Made by a program: the position numbers and the translations under genes. A stretch of DNA of 64,000 bases from Timema cristinae (taxonomy: Eukaryota; Arthropoda; Insecta; Phasmatodea; Timematidae): positions 43,960,355 through 44,024,354 of the forward strand of contig JBCFYV010000012.1 of assembly GCA_039000515.1 (NCBI GenBank), in the 5' to 3' direction. Below the pieces are notes generated by a model, which was not told the origin of the DNA, searched no databases, and was given only the letters and a program-made list of their open reading frames with translations. Within the stretch, counting starts at the first letter, position 1, and the number at the start of each line of letters is the position of its first letter. Of the stretch, positions 22,916 through 34,302 are shown in pieces.

Positions 22916-24182
22916 AAAAAGATAAATAAAAATCACTGCAATACAATTATAAACATATTTTTTTTTAGAACAGCGTCTTATTACATGTTCAAGCTATATA
23001 GTCATTTTTTAATCCCTATTAGGTTAAATTTTGGGGAGAAAATATTTAAAATTGAGTTATCATTCAAAGTCCTTTACTACTATTAATAGCGCTTCTTCTT
23101 AAAAATAAACAGATTTTTAAAAATTCTTATATACACTATTAAGGTAAATGATTTTAAACAAATTCATTGGTAAATTAAATTTTTCTTATTTAGTTGCATT
23201 TTATAAATACTTAAAAATTTAAAAAGTAGTTACTTGTACAAATTTTAGACCTATACTTAAAAGAAATTTATATTTTTTGGCGTCTTGCCATGTAATATCT
23301 AAATACCAAGTTTATACAAAATTCATTAAACTATTTTAAATATAGCCCCAGGAAAAACAGATATGGGGCTAGAGAATTTTTATAACTTATCATAATTTCG
23401 AGGTTGAAAATCTTCACGATTACAATAATTTATCTTTATGCGAGAAGTAAAAACAAGGACTAGATTAGGATATTAAAATTATTTTTCACAAAGTTCATTA
23501 AATCCTCCCAACATTTTGACTTTATATTGACTGGTAAGAAAATATGATAATAGGTCTTACAGTGCCTTACACACATTTCACTGAAGGCTTACGATACAGC
23601 AAATAGATTCAGAGGAAATATAGTATAAATTATCAATAAAGTTGACGAAATGTAGTATAGCCTGTAAAATATCCATAACAAGGAATAATAACCAAAGTAA
23701 ATTAAATCTCAGCTACTCAATGATATTTAAAAACATTAACAACAATACTCATAAATTTAAAAAATGTAGGTAGCCATTTTTTGCTTGGACAGGACAACGT
23801 TTTTGTTAAAAGTTTATGTTTCAGAAATTTTGAAGCACTCTCTATTCTTTAAAAACTTTTTACGGTTTTATTTTTTTAAGTACAAAATTTACTAATGAAT
23901 AGCATGCTAACATATTGAGGTGGTGAGTGTTTTTCATTCTTTCCAAACTCACTTTGATTTTCTTAAAATAGAAATCAATTTTTGAACTTTTGTTCACATT
24001 AGTTGCATTTGAAGCCCTTTTCATTTTTCTAATAATATTTTCGTTTATTAACCTTCACTTATTTAAATGAGTATTGAGAATTTGTAAGTGGTTTTAACTA
24101 CGCTCTTTTACAAACTTTATCAATTTTATACAAAAAATAATGTTCTAAACAGAAAATAAAAATCCAAACACGCATATGTATA
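22916..24182. other. AT-rich spacer
   Basis: No gene or clear repeat seen. Confidence 0.5.
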
Positions 24183-24330
24183 TATTACTATTAATCAATT
24201 AGGTGGCTAGTAGAGGCTATACAATACACAGCTAATTAAATAATGTATGAACACGTATTATTAACAAATTACGTGGTCTTATAACACAGGCTACACAATA
24301 CACAGATCATGAAAATTGTATCGTCTAACA
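24183..24330. repeat. two-unit ~73-bp tandem repeat
   Basis: GGCTATACAATACACAG (about 24213) and GGCTACACAATACACAG (about 24288) sit in corresponding places of two diverged units, each starting TATTA-x-TAA. Confidence 0.6.
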
Positions 24331-24646
24331 TAGACACAACCGTGCATGAACTATAGGTGGCAAATCGATCATGTGGAAAACCAATGTAATTTATCTAAAC
24401 TTATTAGTGTAAATTTCTCGTCAAATAGTTCGTTCACAAAACTTAAGGCTAGAACCAATTTTTTTTCATTGCTTTAATTTTAACTCTTATTTAACCTCAA
24501 AAAGACTTTCAATATTTTGATATTGTGTTATAATAAAAAGTAAATAAGAAATGTGATTTATGAAAGAAAGGATTAATCTAATCAATCTTGTGCAATGCTA
24601 CTGGTCAGTGGTCACGAGAATCATAAATAATTTTATTAACTAATTT

Positions 24647-24703
24647 GACCCAATATGTCCCAAGACCCAATTTGTCCCAAGACCCAATTTGTCTCAAGAC
24701 CCA
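24647..24703. repeat. 17-bp minisatellite, 3.3 units
   Basis: GACCCAATTTGTCCCAA repeats three times with one or two changes per unit. Confidence 0.85.
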
Positions 24704-24818
24704 TACCCTCTGACCAGTGATCACCCTCCAAAAAAGCAGGAGGGGCAATGCCCTCAGTTTCGGCATCAAATGAGCCTCCTGGATTTTCTGGAACCCAAAC
24801 AAGCCATCAAGTCAGGAC

Positions 24819-25028
24819 AGAGAGAAAAAAACCTTTCGCTTAAAGCATGATAATGATAGACACCATACCACTCTGAAGTCCGTGAACCACTTTGCAACAT
24901 TTGTCTATACTGTCCTACCACACCCACCGTATAGCCCGGATTTGGCGCATTTGGAATTAAATCTGTTCAGGCTGGTGAAAGATTAACTACGTGGGGACAA
25001 CATTTTCTCGACAATGACATCGTACCCC
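24819..25028 (+). pseudogene. mariner-type transposase C-terminal relic
   Basis: The frame beginning near 24825 reads KKTFRLKHDNDRHHTTLKS, then TVLPHPPYSPDLAHLELNLF and LRGDNIF. This matches the mariner catalytic core, in which a DN-R-HT block is followed by YSPDLAPSD. A TAA at 24984-24986 interrupts VKD-LRG. The second catalytic Asp is HDN (24849-24851); 34 residues later the expected final Asp is Glu, so this copy reads D34E. No N-terminal part or inverted terminal repeat is evident, so it is a fragment. Confidence 0.82.
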
Positions 25029-25029
25029 T

Positions 25030-25171
25030 AGTATAACGTAAAGCATTAAAATGAATTATATATCATTATTATTGTTCACATTGGAAATATTATTATTGAT
25101 AGTATAACGTAAAGCATTAAAATTAACTATATATCATTATTATTGTTCACATTGGAAATATTATTATTGAA
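25030..25171. repeat. 71-bp tandem duplication
   Basis: Two nearly identical units start with AGTATAACGTAAAGCATTAA at 25030 and 25101 and differ at only a few positions. They lie immediately downstream of the mariner relic. Confidence 0.9.
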
Positions 25172-25424
25172 AGTAGTATATAAATAATGTTAAACATGAT
25201 CTTAATTGGAAATAAATATATCAAACAAAATTTTAATCAAAATGAATTTATGATATAAAAATAAACTTTATTTTCTAATATTGCTCAGAAAGTTTGGACA
25301 CTCATTTACCAAATATCAGTGTATAAAGATAGTTTAGCGTTAAGTATTGACCATAAATATTAAAATTAAATTTCTTATGTCATTTTAATTAAACTATGCT
25401 GTAGAGTAGGTAAGTTTCTCAAAA
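25172..25424. other. AT-rich spacer
   Basis: No gene seen. TCAGAAAGTTTGGACACTCA near 25287 looks loosely like a mariner inverted repeat end, but I find no partner. Confidence 0.35.
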
Positions 25425-25521
25425 AATTGATGTTCTTTTTCCTTTAAACTCTTAGGGGAAATGTTTGTACAACAATGACCAATCTCTATCAATCTATACT
25501 CAATAGTCAATATTTACCTTT
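25425..25521 (+). repeat. dispersed repeat, copy 2, cut by a gap
   Basis: Matches 9121-9216 (AATGTTTGTACAACAATGA, then ACTCAATAGTCAATATTTAC) and ends at the N run. Confidence 0.6.
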
Positions 25522-25621
25522 NNNNNNNNNNNNNNNNNNNNNNNNNNNNNNNNNNNNNNNNNNNNNNNNNNNNNNNNNNNNNNNNNNNNNNNNNNNNNNN
25601 NNNNNNNNNNNNNNNNNNNNN
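25522..25621. other. assembly gap (100 N)
   Basis: Exactly 100 N. A retroelement relic begins on the first base after it, so more of that element may be missing here. Confidence 0.98.
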
Positions 25622-26545
25622 GTTTCCCGGACGTCCTCGACATTGTTGTTTTCAGAAAGATCAGAAGGCGGTTAGTACTGAAGTTTCTAGATGCACTAGA
25701 CTCGGCTCACAATCCCATTCTTGTGAACATGGGGCACTCAATGTGTTTAATAGACACTCCCTCACGCCACTTCCCAAGTCAGAAGCATCCTGTCTGGAGA
25801 TCTGCTGCGTTCCCTCGTGGGCCCGGTGCTCTTGAGTCTGTATGTGAACGCCATTCCTAAATCCCCAGACACGAAGTTGGCACTGTATGCGGACGACATG
25901 GCTCTAGAAGTGGAGTCGTGGTGAAGGAAGCTGGTGGAAATACGACTCCAGACGTGCCTAACGCATTTGGAAGGGTGGATGATCTCCTGGAGGACAATAT
26001 TAACGTGGAGAAGAGCACAGCAATGCTCTTCAATGGAAAAGAAAATCTTCGGCTGGCCCTACTACGGCTGTTTGGAGAGCAGATAAGATGGGCAAACAAT
26101 GCTAAGTACCTGGTTCTTACGCTGGATTCCAAACTGACCGGGCGACTACACTGCACCGAGAGACTTAATAAGGTGAGACAATTTTTGGGAATCCTAGGCC
26201 CACTGCTTAACAAGCGTAGCACCCTCTCTTCAAGGAATGGTCTGACTCTGTACAAGTAATTGCTCAGGCCAATCCTCGACTATGCGTGTCCTGCTTGGGT
26301 CCACATTTTGAACACGCATATGAGGAGGATGCATATATTCCAGGGTAGGTGTCTGAGTATTATTGTGGACGTAGTTCGGTACGTTCGGAATGTGACTCTG
26401 CATCGTAACCGGTTAATGCCTACCATCAAGGACCACTTCCGGAAGCTGGTGCAGTCCTTCTATTACAGACTTTCTGGTGCCACCAATCCTCTTATTCAAG
26501 ATCTTGGGGATTACTTCATTGACTCTGGAAGGTGCCACTGATGTC
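25622..26545 (+). pseudogene. internally deleted Jockey-like endonuclease-RT relic
   Basis: Starts with FPDVLDIVVF and SAHNPILVNMGH, the end of an endonuclease domain (compare SDHLPVF in the first Jockey). It passes almost directly to VGPVLLSLYVNAIP and ALYADD (25883-25897), the reverse transcriptase core, so most of the RT fingers and motif A are deleted. After a stop at 25922-25924 and a frame change come NVEKSTAMLFN, KYLVLTLDSKL, then, past a TAA at 26257-26259, LRPILDYACPAW and PTIKDHFRKL, typical of the Jockey C-terminus. The wording differs from the other two copies, so this is a separate subfamily. The upstream part may lie in the gap. Confidence 0.8.
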
Positions 26546-27432
26546 CCAAAGCCCTGCTTGGATAAGCGAGAAGTGTCAAACAGTGGATTGGGTGGCTATC
26601 ACCTAGCTCTCCATATAGTAGTGTCTCCACGCGTAACTCTAAAAACCCTTACTCGTTTTTCAAAAATCTATTTTACCTCCCTCCCCCCCCCCCTCCATTC
26701 CCACTCCCACAAATATTAATAATAGGTTTTTCTTTGTTTCAGAAACTTCGCGAAATGCGACAATCCGTTTGTTTTAGAATCTGAAACCACATGGTGTGTC
26801 CAATTGGTCGGTATGTGTTGGAATTTGCTCTCGTGCTCCCTTTCAGGGTGCATCAAAGCATGCTAATTTGCGACTGTGACTGTCATAGGCCAGTCAGAAA
26901 GTGGATACCCATCCCGAGTGGGCCATTTGTTTGAAAGAGCTATTACATTCTCTTATGTTACGAAGGAGCAATACTGATTTAACCCCCTCTCTCCCCACCG
27001 TTACCTTACCTCCCACCACGACTCAAATTGCTGGGACTTCCTTGTGTTCCACCACGACTTACGGTTCCAACACATCTGTTCCACTGCGACTAACGTTTCC
27101 GGAACACTCTCGCCAACCTTTTTCCTACCCCTACCCACACGAATTTGAACACAACGTTACCGTCCGTCGCGACCTCCACCAGTTACTCCAGAAGTCACAG
27201 CGAGGATAAAGTCCTGACTACTTAGCTACTAGAAAGAGTTTGGTTGGTTGGAGTGGAAAAACACATAGTATTTCTAAGAGCTGGGATTCTTTATAATATC
27301 AGAAAACAGTCCCGTCGGTGTAAGAGTGTATACTTAAATACCTTAGAAAATAATTTTTCACCTAGGTGGGAAAAACCCAATTCTTCGTAATGTGGTTCAA
27401 ACAAGTGTACTCATGCATCGTCACGGTTTTTT
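26546..27432. other. mixed spacer with an unknown GC-richer part
   Basis: 26784-26864 belongs to an inverted repeat pair (see that entry). A 102-codon frame at 26901-27209 is rich in Thr, Ser and Pro with no recognisable domain; I do not call it a gene. Confidence 0.35.
26784..26864 (+). repeat. dispersed inverted repeat, copy 1
   Basis: GTCCAATTGGTCGGTATGTG and GCTCTCGTGCTCCC reappear as the reverse complement at 35192-35270, with only scattered mismatches over about 80 bp. The family is unknown to me. Confidence 0.75.
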
Positions 27433-27672
27433 TTAGCACCGTCTCTTACTACCCGTTAGGTTATGCACATATGTACTAGTTACCCTAATAAGATAAAGAT
27501 GAGGAAGGTTAAATTTAAAGGAACTTCACAAGCATTTGCTTAGTAGGAGAGGAGAAAAACATTTAGGAAAATATACCCTCATTACACCGACCTAGATTCT
27601 AGCCCCGATTCCTTGACATTGACAATCTGTCTATAGTGATAGTGACGTCTTAGACCATGTGGCCAACGAAGC
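27433..27672 (-). mobile_element. SINE-A copy
   Basis: Minus-strand copy: the tail appears first (AGCACCGTCTCTTACTACCC), then the body AAAAACATTTAGGAAAATATAC, the decayed box region and the head GACCATGTGGCCAACG. Diverged. Confidence 0.72.
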
Positions 27673-28384
27673 AAGTCCCACTTCAAACAATTATACTAGA
27701 AGTTAGACTATCATTAATTGATTTTAGAACTAGTACAAACATTCAACTACACATTATAAAGTAATATAGAAAGTAGTTCCATATTAAATGTTGTTAAATC
27801 TAGTGTACAAGTGCACTTAGTGCATCTAGTGTATCTTATACTGGATAGCCATGATGGTGGGCACGCAGTCAAATTCTCAAGCTCTTTTAATATTTTTTTA
27901 CTTGTGATGAGAGGCTAGGTTACGAGTTACAGCGGAATATACTAAGGGTGTTTTTACTAGATAATTTCACATTTTCTCGACACGAAAAAGAGGGTACAAT
28001 TCATTTAAATTTTACTTTTTCATATATACCCTACTAGTGTAATTAATAGGCTTATATATAAGCCTATGGTCACAGCCCAAACAGGCAGAGAAGAGAAGTG
28101 AACCAAAAAATACTAGACAATAGACTCCTATAAAACGTTGTTCAAGTTGGTGTACTATTGAATCTCCACACCTCCAATTATACTAGAAAACATATTCCAA
28201 TTAAACGTGGCACAATCTTGAGAACTAGTGGATCTTCACGCCTACAATTAAACTTTAAAACAGATTCCTATAAAAATTTGTTTAATATTGGGAACTAGCG
28301 ATCTTTACTCATACAATTAAATTAAACAACACACTACAGTTAAATCTTGTTTGATCTGTGTACTCGCGAAACTTTATACCTATT

Positions 28385-28402
28385 GTTATTTTATTATTAT
28401 TA

Positions 28403-28442
<40 letters not shown>

Positions 28443-28490
28443 TTATTATTATTATTATTATTATATTATTATTATTATTATTATTATAGA
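28385..28490. repeat. (ATT)n microsatellite
   Basis: About 100 bp of nearly perfect ATT repeats within the satellite. Confidence 0.95.
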
Positions 28491-28887
28491 CATCATGTGA
28501 ACTTTCTGAACCAAATGATTATATCATCACCTGAATTATAAATTAACTTAAATCTAGAACAAACACAACACTCAGCCACCAGCCGCCAATTAAGCACTAT
28601 GAAAATAAAAACCCTCATTTCAACAATGATCCATTTTTTTATGATTCCAGGAATCAATCTGGAACCCCTTCAGTAGGAAACAACGTTACCGACTAAGTTA
28701 AGTTGTTGGACCACAAACTCCAATTAAATCAGAAACACTCTTTGAAAGTGGTTCAGGCTGATGTTAAGAGCTCTCTTACTCTAATAATGAAGCATATCTT
28801 GAAACGTGTTCCAAGCTGATGTATACGTGCATCCTAACACCTTAAATTAAAGTTGACTGCAAACTCCTTTTAAAGTGCAACAATTTA

Positions 28888-29108
28888 GCTCGTTCAATAA
28901 CATGTATGTCCACTTAGTTAAGGGTTCCGGGTTCAATTCACTGAAGGGCCAAAAAATGTATCAAATGTGGGTTTGCTCTTTAATATTAATGAGTTAGCAG
29001 CTGGGGGGCTGGGTTTTTTCTGTATGGATCTAACTTAGTTTGTAAGTAATGTGCTGATATAGTCAGTTGGCTCAGAAAGTGCACGTTAAATACATCAAAT
29101 AAATTTAA
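28888..29108 (+). mobile_element. SINE-D copy 1
   Basis: GGTTCCGGGTTCAATTC is a B-box-like segment. CTGGGGGGCTGGGTTTTTTC, GATCTAACTTAGTTTGTAAG and GTGCTGATATAGTCAGTTGG follow in the same order as in a second copy at 62395-62630. It ends with AAATACATCAAATAAATTT. Confidence 0.6.
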
Positions 29109-29170
29109 AAAACTCTACTCCTGTTAAACTTTATTCAAGCTGGTGTAAGTGTGCACCTTCACACCTTCTA

Positions 29171-30968
29171 CCGTGGAGTCAAGTGCTGTTATCATCGTTA
29201 TCATTCAGGCAGTTTCCTGTTGCTCCTAATAAAGACTGTCACTGTGTGAATTTCTTTATCGACTCGTCTGAGAGTGGGCGGAGAAGGGCAGGGCTGGCGC
29301 CCTCACCATTATGATTGACAGCACTTGTATTTTATCCACGTGCCACAAGGCGTGTGCCTGTATGTATTATATGCGTGTGTGTCTATCCTGTCGTCATAGC
29401 GGCAGGCCCAACCTGTTAGTTTGAGTAAATATTTGAGATGTCACCAAGTATGGTTGAAAGAATTTTGATATCAAAATTAAGCGTTGAATATTATTCTTTT
29501 GATTGTGTCAATAACTATTGCAATGTAGAAGTGGAACGTTTTGGGCACAATTATAAACCTTAATATAAAATTATGTGGATGCTAGGAGATGGTCCAGGGA
29601 TCTATCTACCAGAAAAAATATTTAAGCTGTAGATGTTTATAAAAGTTATTTGAAGAATGCTTTCTTGATAATTCAAGGAATTTTTGAACATGAATTTAAA
29701 TATATCCACACAGTTCACAATATAGGTCTCTACAGGGAGTGTGAACACATATCTATATAAACACTTCGACTTTAAATAATAGGTTATAGTTTTGACTCAA
29801 AATTTTGTTGTTGCAAATTTATATGCATTTATCAATCAAAATGTTGGTGGCTACAATATACCCATGTCCCTTTTGCCGGTGCCACTGTGGTAGTTTACAT
29901 AAATTCTTATTTCAACTGCCTCCCGATTAAGTAGCCTTTATACAGCTAAAGTCATTTAAAAACAGTTTCTAAAATGACACCTAGACATTAGAATTGAAAC
30001 TGGGATATTTTGCTAAACGCTAAGCCAGAGGATTCCTTATTCAATACACATCTCCAGGTGTAATTTTACAACATATAAAAGACATTTATAGACGGTAGAC
30101 TTTCCACACCAAATATTGTTTCAATGTATTATAATTAGCAGATCACCTCATAAGTGTCCCCACAATCTAGGGTGTCAATTTCACCATATATTAAATTCCT
30201 GGTGTTGGGGAAGTTGACGTTCGAATCTAAACTGGATGCACCACGGATGAATTTCCCCATATTATTGATAATTATAACCATGATTTTCCCATATCATTTC
30301 AAAGCTAATTTTGGCATACCCTCTTCTATACTACCCTCTACATACCTACCTTTTATACTGAGCCGCCAATATACATTGTTTAGGAATAAAAGAAATCATA
30401 CATATGCTATAGACAAGATGACACCCTAAAGTAGTGTTTCCGCAAACTTTTCAAGTCCACGGTACACACACACACACACAAAATAAATCTTTGTGGTACA
30501 CTCTTATGTTTTTGGGTAGATGCCATGACAGCAGAAAAATTATGCACCAAGTCCCACGTTTGCACAGTAAATCAGAATTAGGAAAATATAGATTAATTTT
30601 TGCCTCAAGTAACTTAAAAGAAATTTAAAATGAAAGGTCAAAATAATTTTATGTGCCTACTTCTTTAAGATTTGGAAACATTTCGTTCAAACCACTAGTA
30701 ATTTGGGTGAACATAGATATAACTTTGAGCAATTTTTCTTTATTTAGTCCATGTATTTAATTTAATATCAATGAGAAATTCGAACGGTGCATGATTGTCG
30801 CTTGTACCATCTCCCACTACATAAATAAACACTATACACGAGTATATATTTATAAATGTTAAAAACAAAGATTCACCACATACTATACATATATAAACTA
30901 AAATATTTCTTATTGAACGCCCTTGAAAATTGACTAATTTTTACTAAACATATTTTTAAAGCATAAAA
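29171..30968. other. spacer with a degenerate SINE-E head
   Basis: No gene recognised. GACACCTAGACATTAGAATTG-x-GCTAAGCCAGAGG (about 29974-30033) resembles the reversed tRNA-like head of the palindrome that follows. Otherwise AT-rich, with a (CA)n tract near 30467-30480. Confidence 0.4.
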
Positions 30969-31596
30969 AATATTCTGAAAATTGACACCTGGACACGGGA
31001 ATTGATCCCGGGACGTTAGCTTAGTACGCCAATGCTCTTATCATTGAGCTATCCATGATTCGCCCCTTTCTCGTGGTCATTCTTCACTCATAATTTTAAG
31101 GCAGAGTCTTTGATGGACGTGCGGAAGTCATCAGCTTATAAATTATATAAAGATCATAGCCATCAGACAACGCAGCCACCTGCGACTCGGGAGTTGGCAA
31201 TGTATTCCCGTGTCCAGGTGTCTTTTTCAATTTTCAGAATATGATATCTATGTGGTGCTAGCCTCACTGAAATAGATAGCTTCGGCTATCTGTTTCATTA
31301 ATATATGCAATCCCGTACAATTGTAATATAATTGTCAATTGGCTTAAATACATTGCCAACTACCGTGTCGCAGGTGGCTGCGTTGTCTGATGGCTGTGAT
31401 CTTATAAAATCACATGTTTATAAGCTGACAACTTCCGCACGTCCATCAAAGATCTCCTTAAAAATATGAATGAATAATGACCATAAGCACGGGACGAATT
31501 CTGGATAGCTCAGTGGTAAGAGTATTGGCCTACTAAGTCGAAGGTCCCGCGTTCGATTCCCATGTCCAGGTGTAATTTTTCAATTTTCAGAATATG
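30969..31596. repeat. large palindrome with tRNA-like SINE heads in both arms
   Basis: The left arm 30969-31205 and the right arm 31347-31596 are reverse complements with scattered mismatches, around a 141-nt loop. In the right arm the plus strand reads TTCTGGATAGCTCAGTGGTA, an A-box type tRNA start, and ends GCGTTCGATTCC, a B box. A cloverleaf can be drawn with a 5-bp anticodon stem around CTACTAA. The left arm carries the same head in reverse. The loop holds a second copy of the element's tail, including a perfect GATAGC-TTCG-GCTATC hairpin (31275-31290). The structure could arise from inverted insertion of two SINE copies or from one foldback element. Confidence 0.85.
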
Positions 31597-31660
31597 ATAT
31601 CTAAGTGGTGCTAGCCTCACTAAAATGCATAGATGATAGCTTCGGCTATCTGATTCATAA
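31493..31660 (+). mobile_element. SINE-E copy (tRNA-derived, UUCG-hairpin tail)
   Basis: A tRNA-like head (acceptor TTCTGGA opposite TCCAGG, D-arm GCTC/GAGT, B box GTTCGATTCC) is followed by GTAATTTTTCAATTTTCAG, GGTGCTAGCCTCACT and the hairpin GATAGCTTCGGCTATC at 31635-31650, then an A-rich end. The same tail occurs at 31206-31298 without a head. It is not a functional tRNA gene: the T stem is mispaired and no CCA or terminator context is clear. Confidence 0.68.
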
Positions 31661-32956
31661 AAAAAATAGTTAAAATGCAAGTATTTTAATCATGTATGGA
31701 CAATTGGATATTCTGGTATATTTTACCTCCATTTCGGCGTTAGTCTAATTTTGAATTAGCAAGCCACTTATTATTAATTAAAGTGTCATTTCTTGAGTCT
31801 GCAACGGGTCTCAGACTTATGGTAAGCAGCCCCTTAAAGTACTTGTCTTCACCCTAACTTACGGCTTATTTATTATTTTTTTCGATCATAAGCCATGGTT
31901 AAGATAACTTCCTTCTACCAAGGAGTGCGCATTACATTAATGTGATGGGATGATATTAACCAACACAGTGAAATATTAATGTGATAAACCAACCCCCAGA
32001 GTACACGGCCGAGACTCAAAATTCAACGGCAATTAGTTTATTGCGAGACTAACGACTTAGACAATGTGACTGTCCATGCATTTCCCTTACAGTATTTAAG
32101 GTGTTAAATATACATTTCCCTTGCTGGCCGATGACAAAGAGATCGAGACTCGAATCTTAGCCTGGTCCGACGTTTCATTGAGAACTGTTGGTGTGGAAGG
32201 GATTTTTTACCCTTGGATTTTTCTTTTTCCTTTATATTAACTTCTTACCATTGGCCCTCTTTGTGATCACCAATACATCTTCGAAACTTGTAATGATTCT
32301 AATGAAACGTCTGATAATTTACAATGGTCCACGATGAAAATTTGAAAAGTTAATAATTATATGTTATCAATTTGCCGTTCGAAAATTTGAATAAAACATC
32401 CGATACAATTTGAACGGACTGAATCAGACGGTTTCCTCTCAACCAAATAGCTAAAACCACTTGCAGACCTACTTATTCTCCTTCCATATATTTATTTCTT
32501 CTTTTTCGTTTTGTTTTAATTTCTTCCTACCCATATCCCATGGAAATATGATGTCGGTGGGCCTTGAGATACCACCATCTCGAAGAAGGCCGCTGTCGAA
32601 GAAAAAGGGCGGCTGATGGTTTGTGAAGGTGAGGGGAGGAACAACTTTATACAGACGGATGGTATTTTTCTTAAAAGTGCAGGTGCAACGCAACCAAGAT
32701 GCGGGCCACGTTCACCTGATTCCCACGTGCCTTTCGGCGCATGCGCCATCATGTGGCGTGCCATTACAAGTGGTGCCCCCTCCTCTTTACCCCTTCACTC
32801 CCGATGATACAACTTTCACGGGCTTTTTTTTCCGTGGGTGGGAGAATAAATAAATTAAAATTAGTCTCCATAGGAAACTAACATTAACATTCTTTTCACA
32901 AAGTCTACCGAAAATTTATTTTTAATCATGGTGTAGTTTTCTAAGACTCTCAACAA
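31661..32956. other. spacer with a GC-richer segment
   Basis: No gene recognised. 32520-32850 is GC-rich with GGCGCATGCGCC (palindromic, about 32736-32747). Short frames on both strands there show no domain. Confidence 0.4.
32945..32956. repeat. target-site duplication of SINE-A, left
   Basis: GACTCTCAACAA here and at 33211-33222 flank the SINE-A copy exactly. Confidence 0.85.
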
Positions 32957-34099
<1,143 letters not shown>

Positions 34100-34302
34100 A
34101 TAGATATTATTATTATTATATTATTATTATTATTATTATTAATATTATATAATTATTAGCACCACGTCTTACTACCCATTCGAGTTATACGCACTTACGC
34201 TAATGTGTAATGGTAGGGTGATTGTGAGATGAAATGAAGGACCTACAGTTTAACGTGGAATCCGAACCACGGTGGAGGCCTGGCATTCCCCACATTCTAA
34301 TA
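34100..34302 (-). mobile_element. SINE-B copy
   Basis: Minus strand. An (ATT)n run precedes AGCACCACGTCTTACTACCC (shared tail), then TGTAATGGTAGGGTGATTGT, GTGGAATCCGAACCACGGTG and CCTGGCATTCCCCACATTC, where it stops. It lacks the tRNA-like head. Confidence 0.85.

Larger units (their letters stand above)
27750..29170 (+). repeat. interrupted ~70-bp satellite
   Basis: Diverged units of the form CTCCTATAAAACGTTGTTCAA-x-TGGTGTAC-x-CCACACCT recur at about 27770, 28120, 28191, 28263, 28336, 28715, 28795, 28868 and 29112. The array is broken by an ATT microsatellite (28385-28490) and by a SINE-like element (28888-29108). Confidence 0.6.

Noticed and set aside
25287..25310. mariner inverted terminal repeat
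   Set aside because: A loose resemblance only, and no matching partner was found.
26901..27209. Possible secreted or mucin-like small protein (Thr/Ser/Pro-rich)
   Set aside because: No signal peptide, no domain and no clear transcription signals; composition alone is not enough.
31498..31568. Possible functional tRNA gene
   Set aside because: A cloverleaf can be drawn, but the T stem is mispaired, a SINE tail follows directly, and the same head is repeated in an inverted arm.
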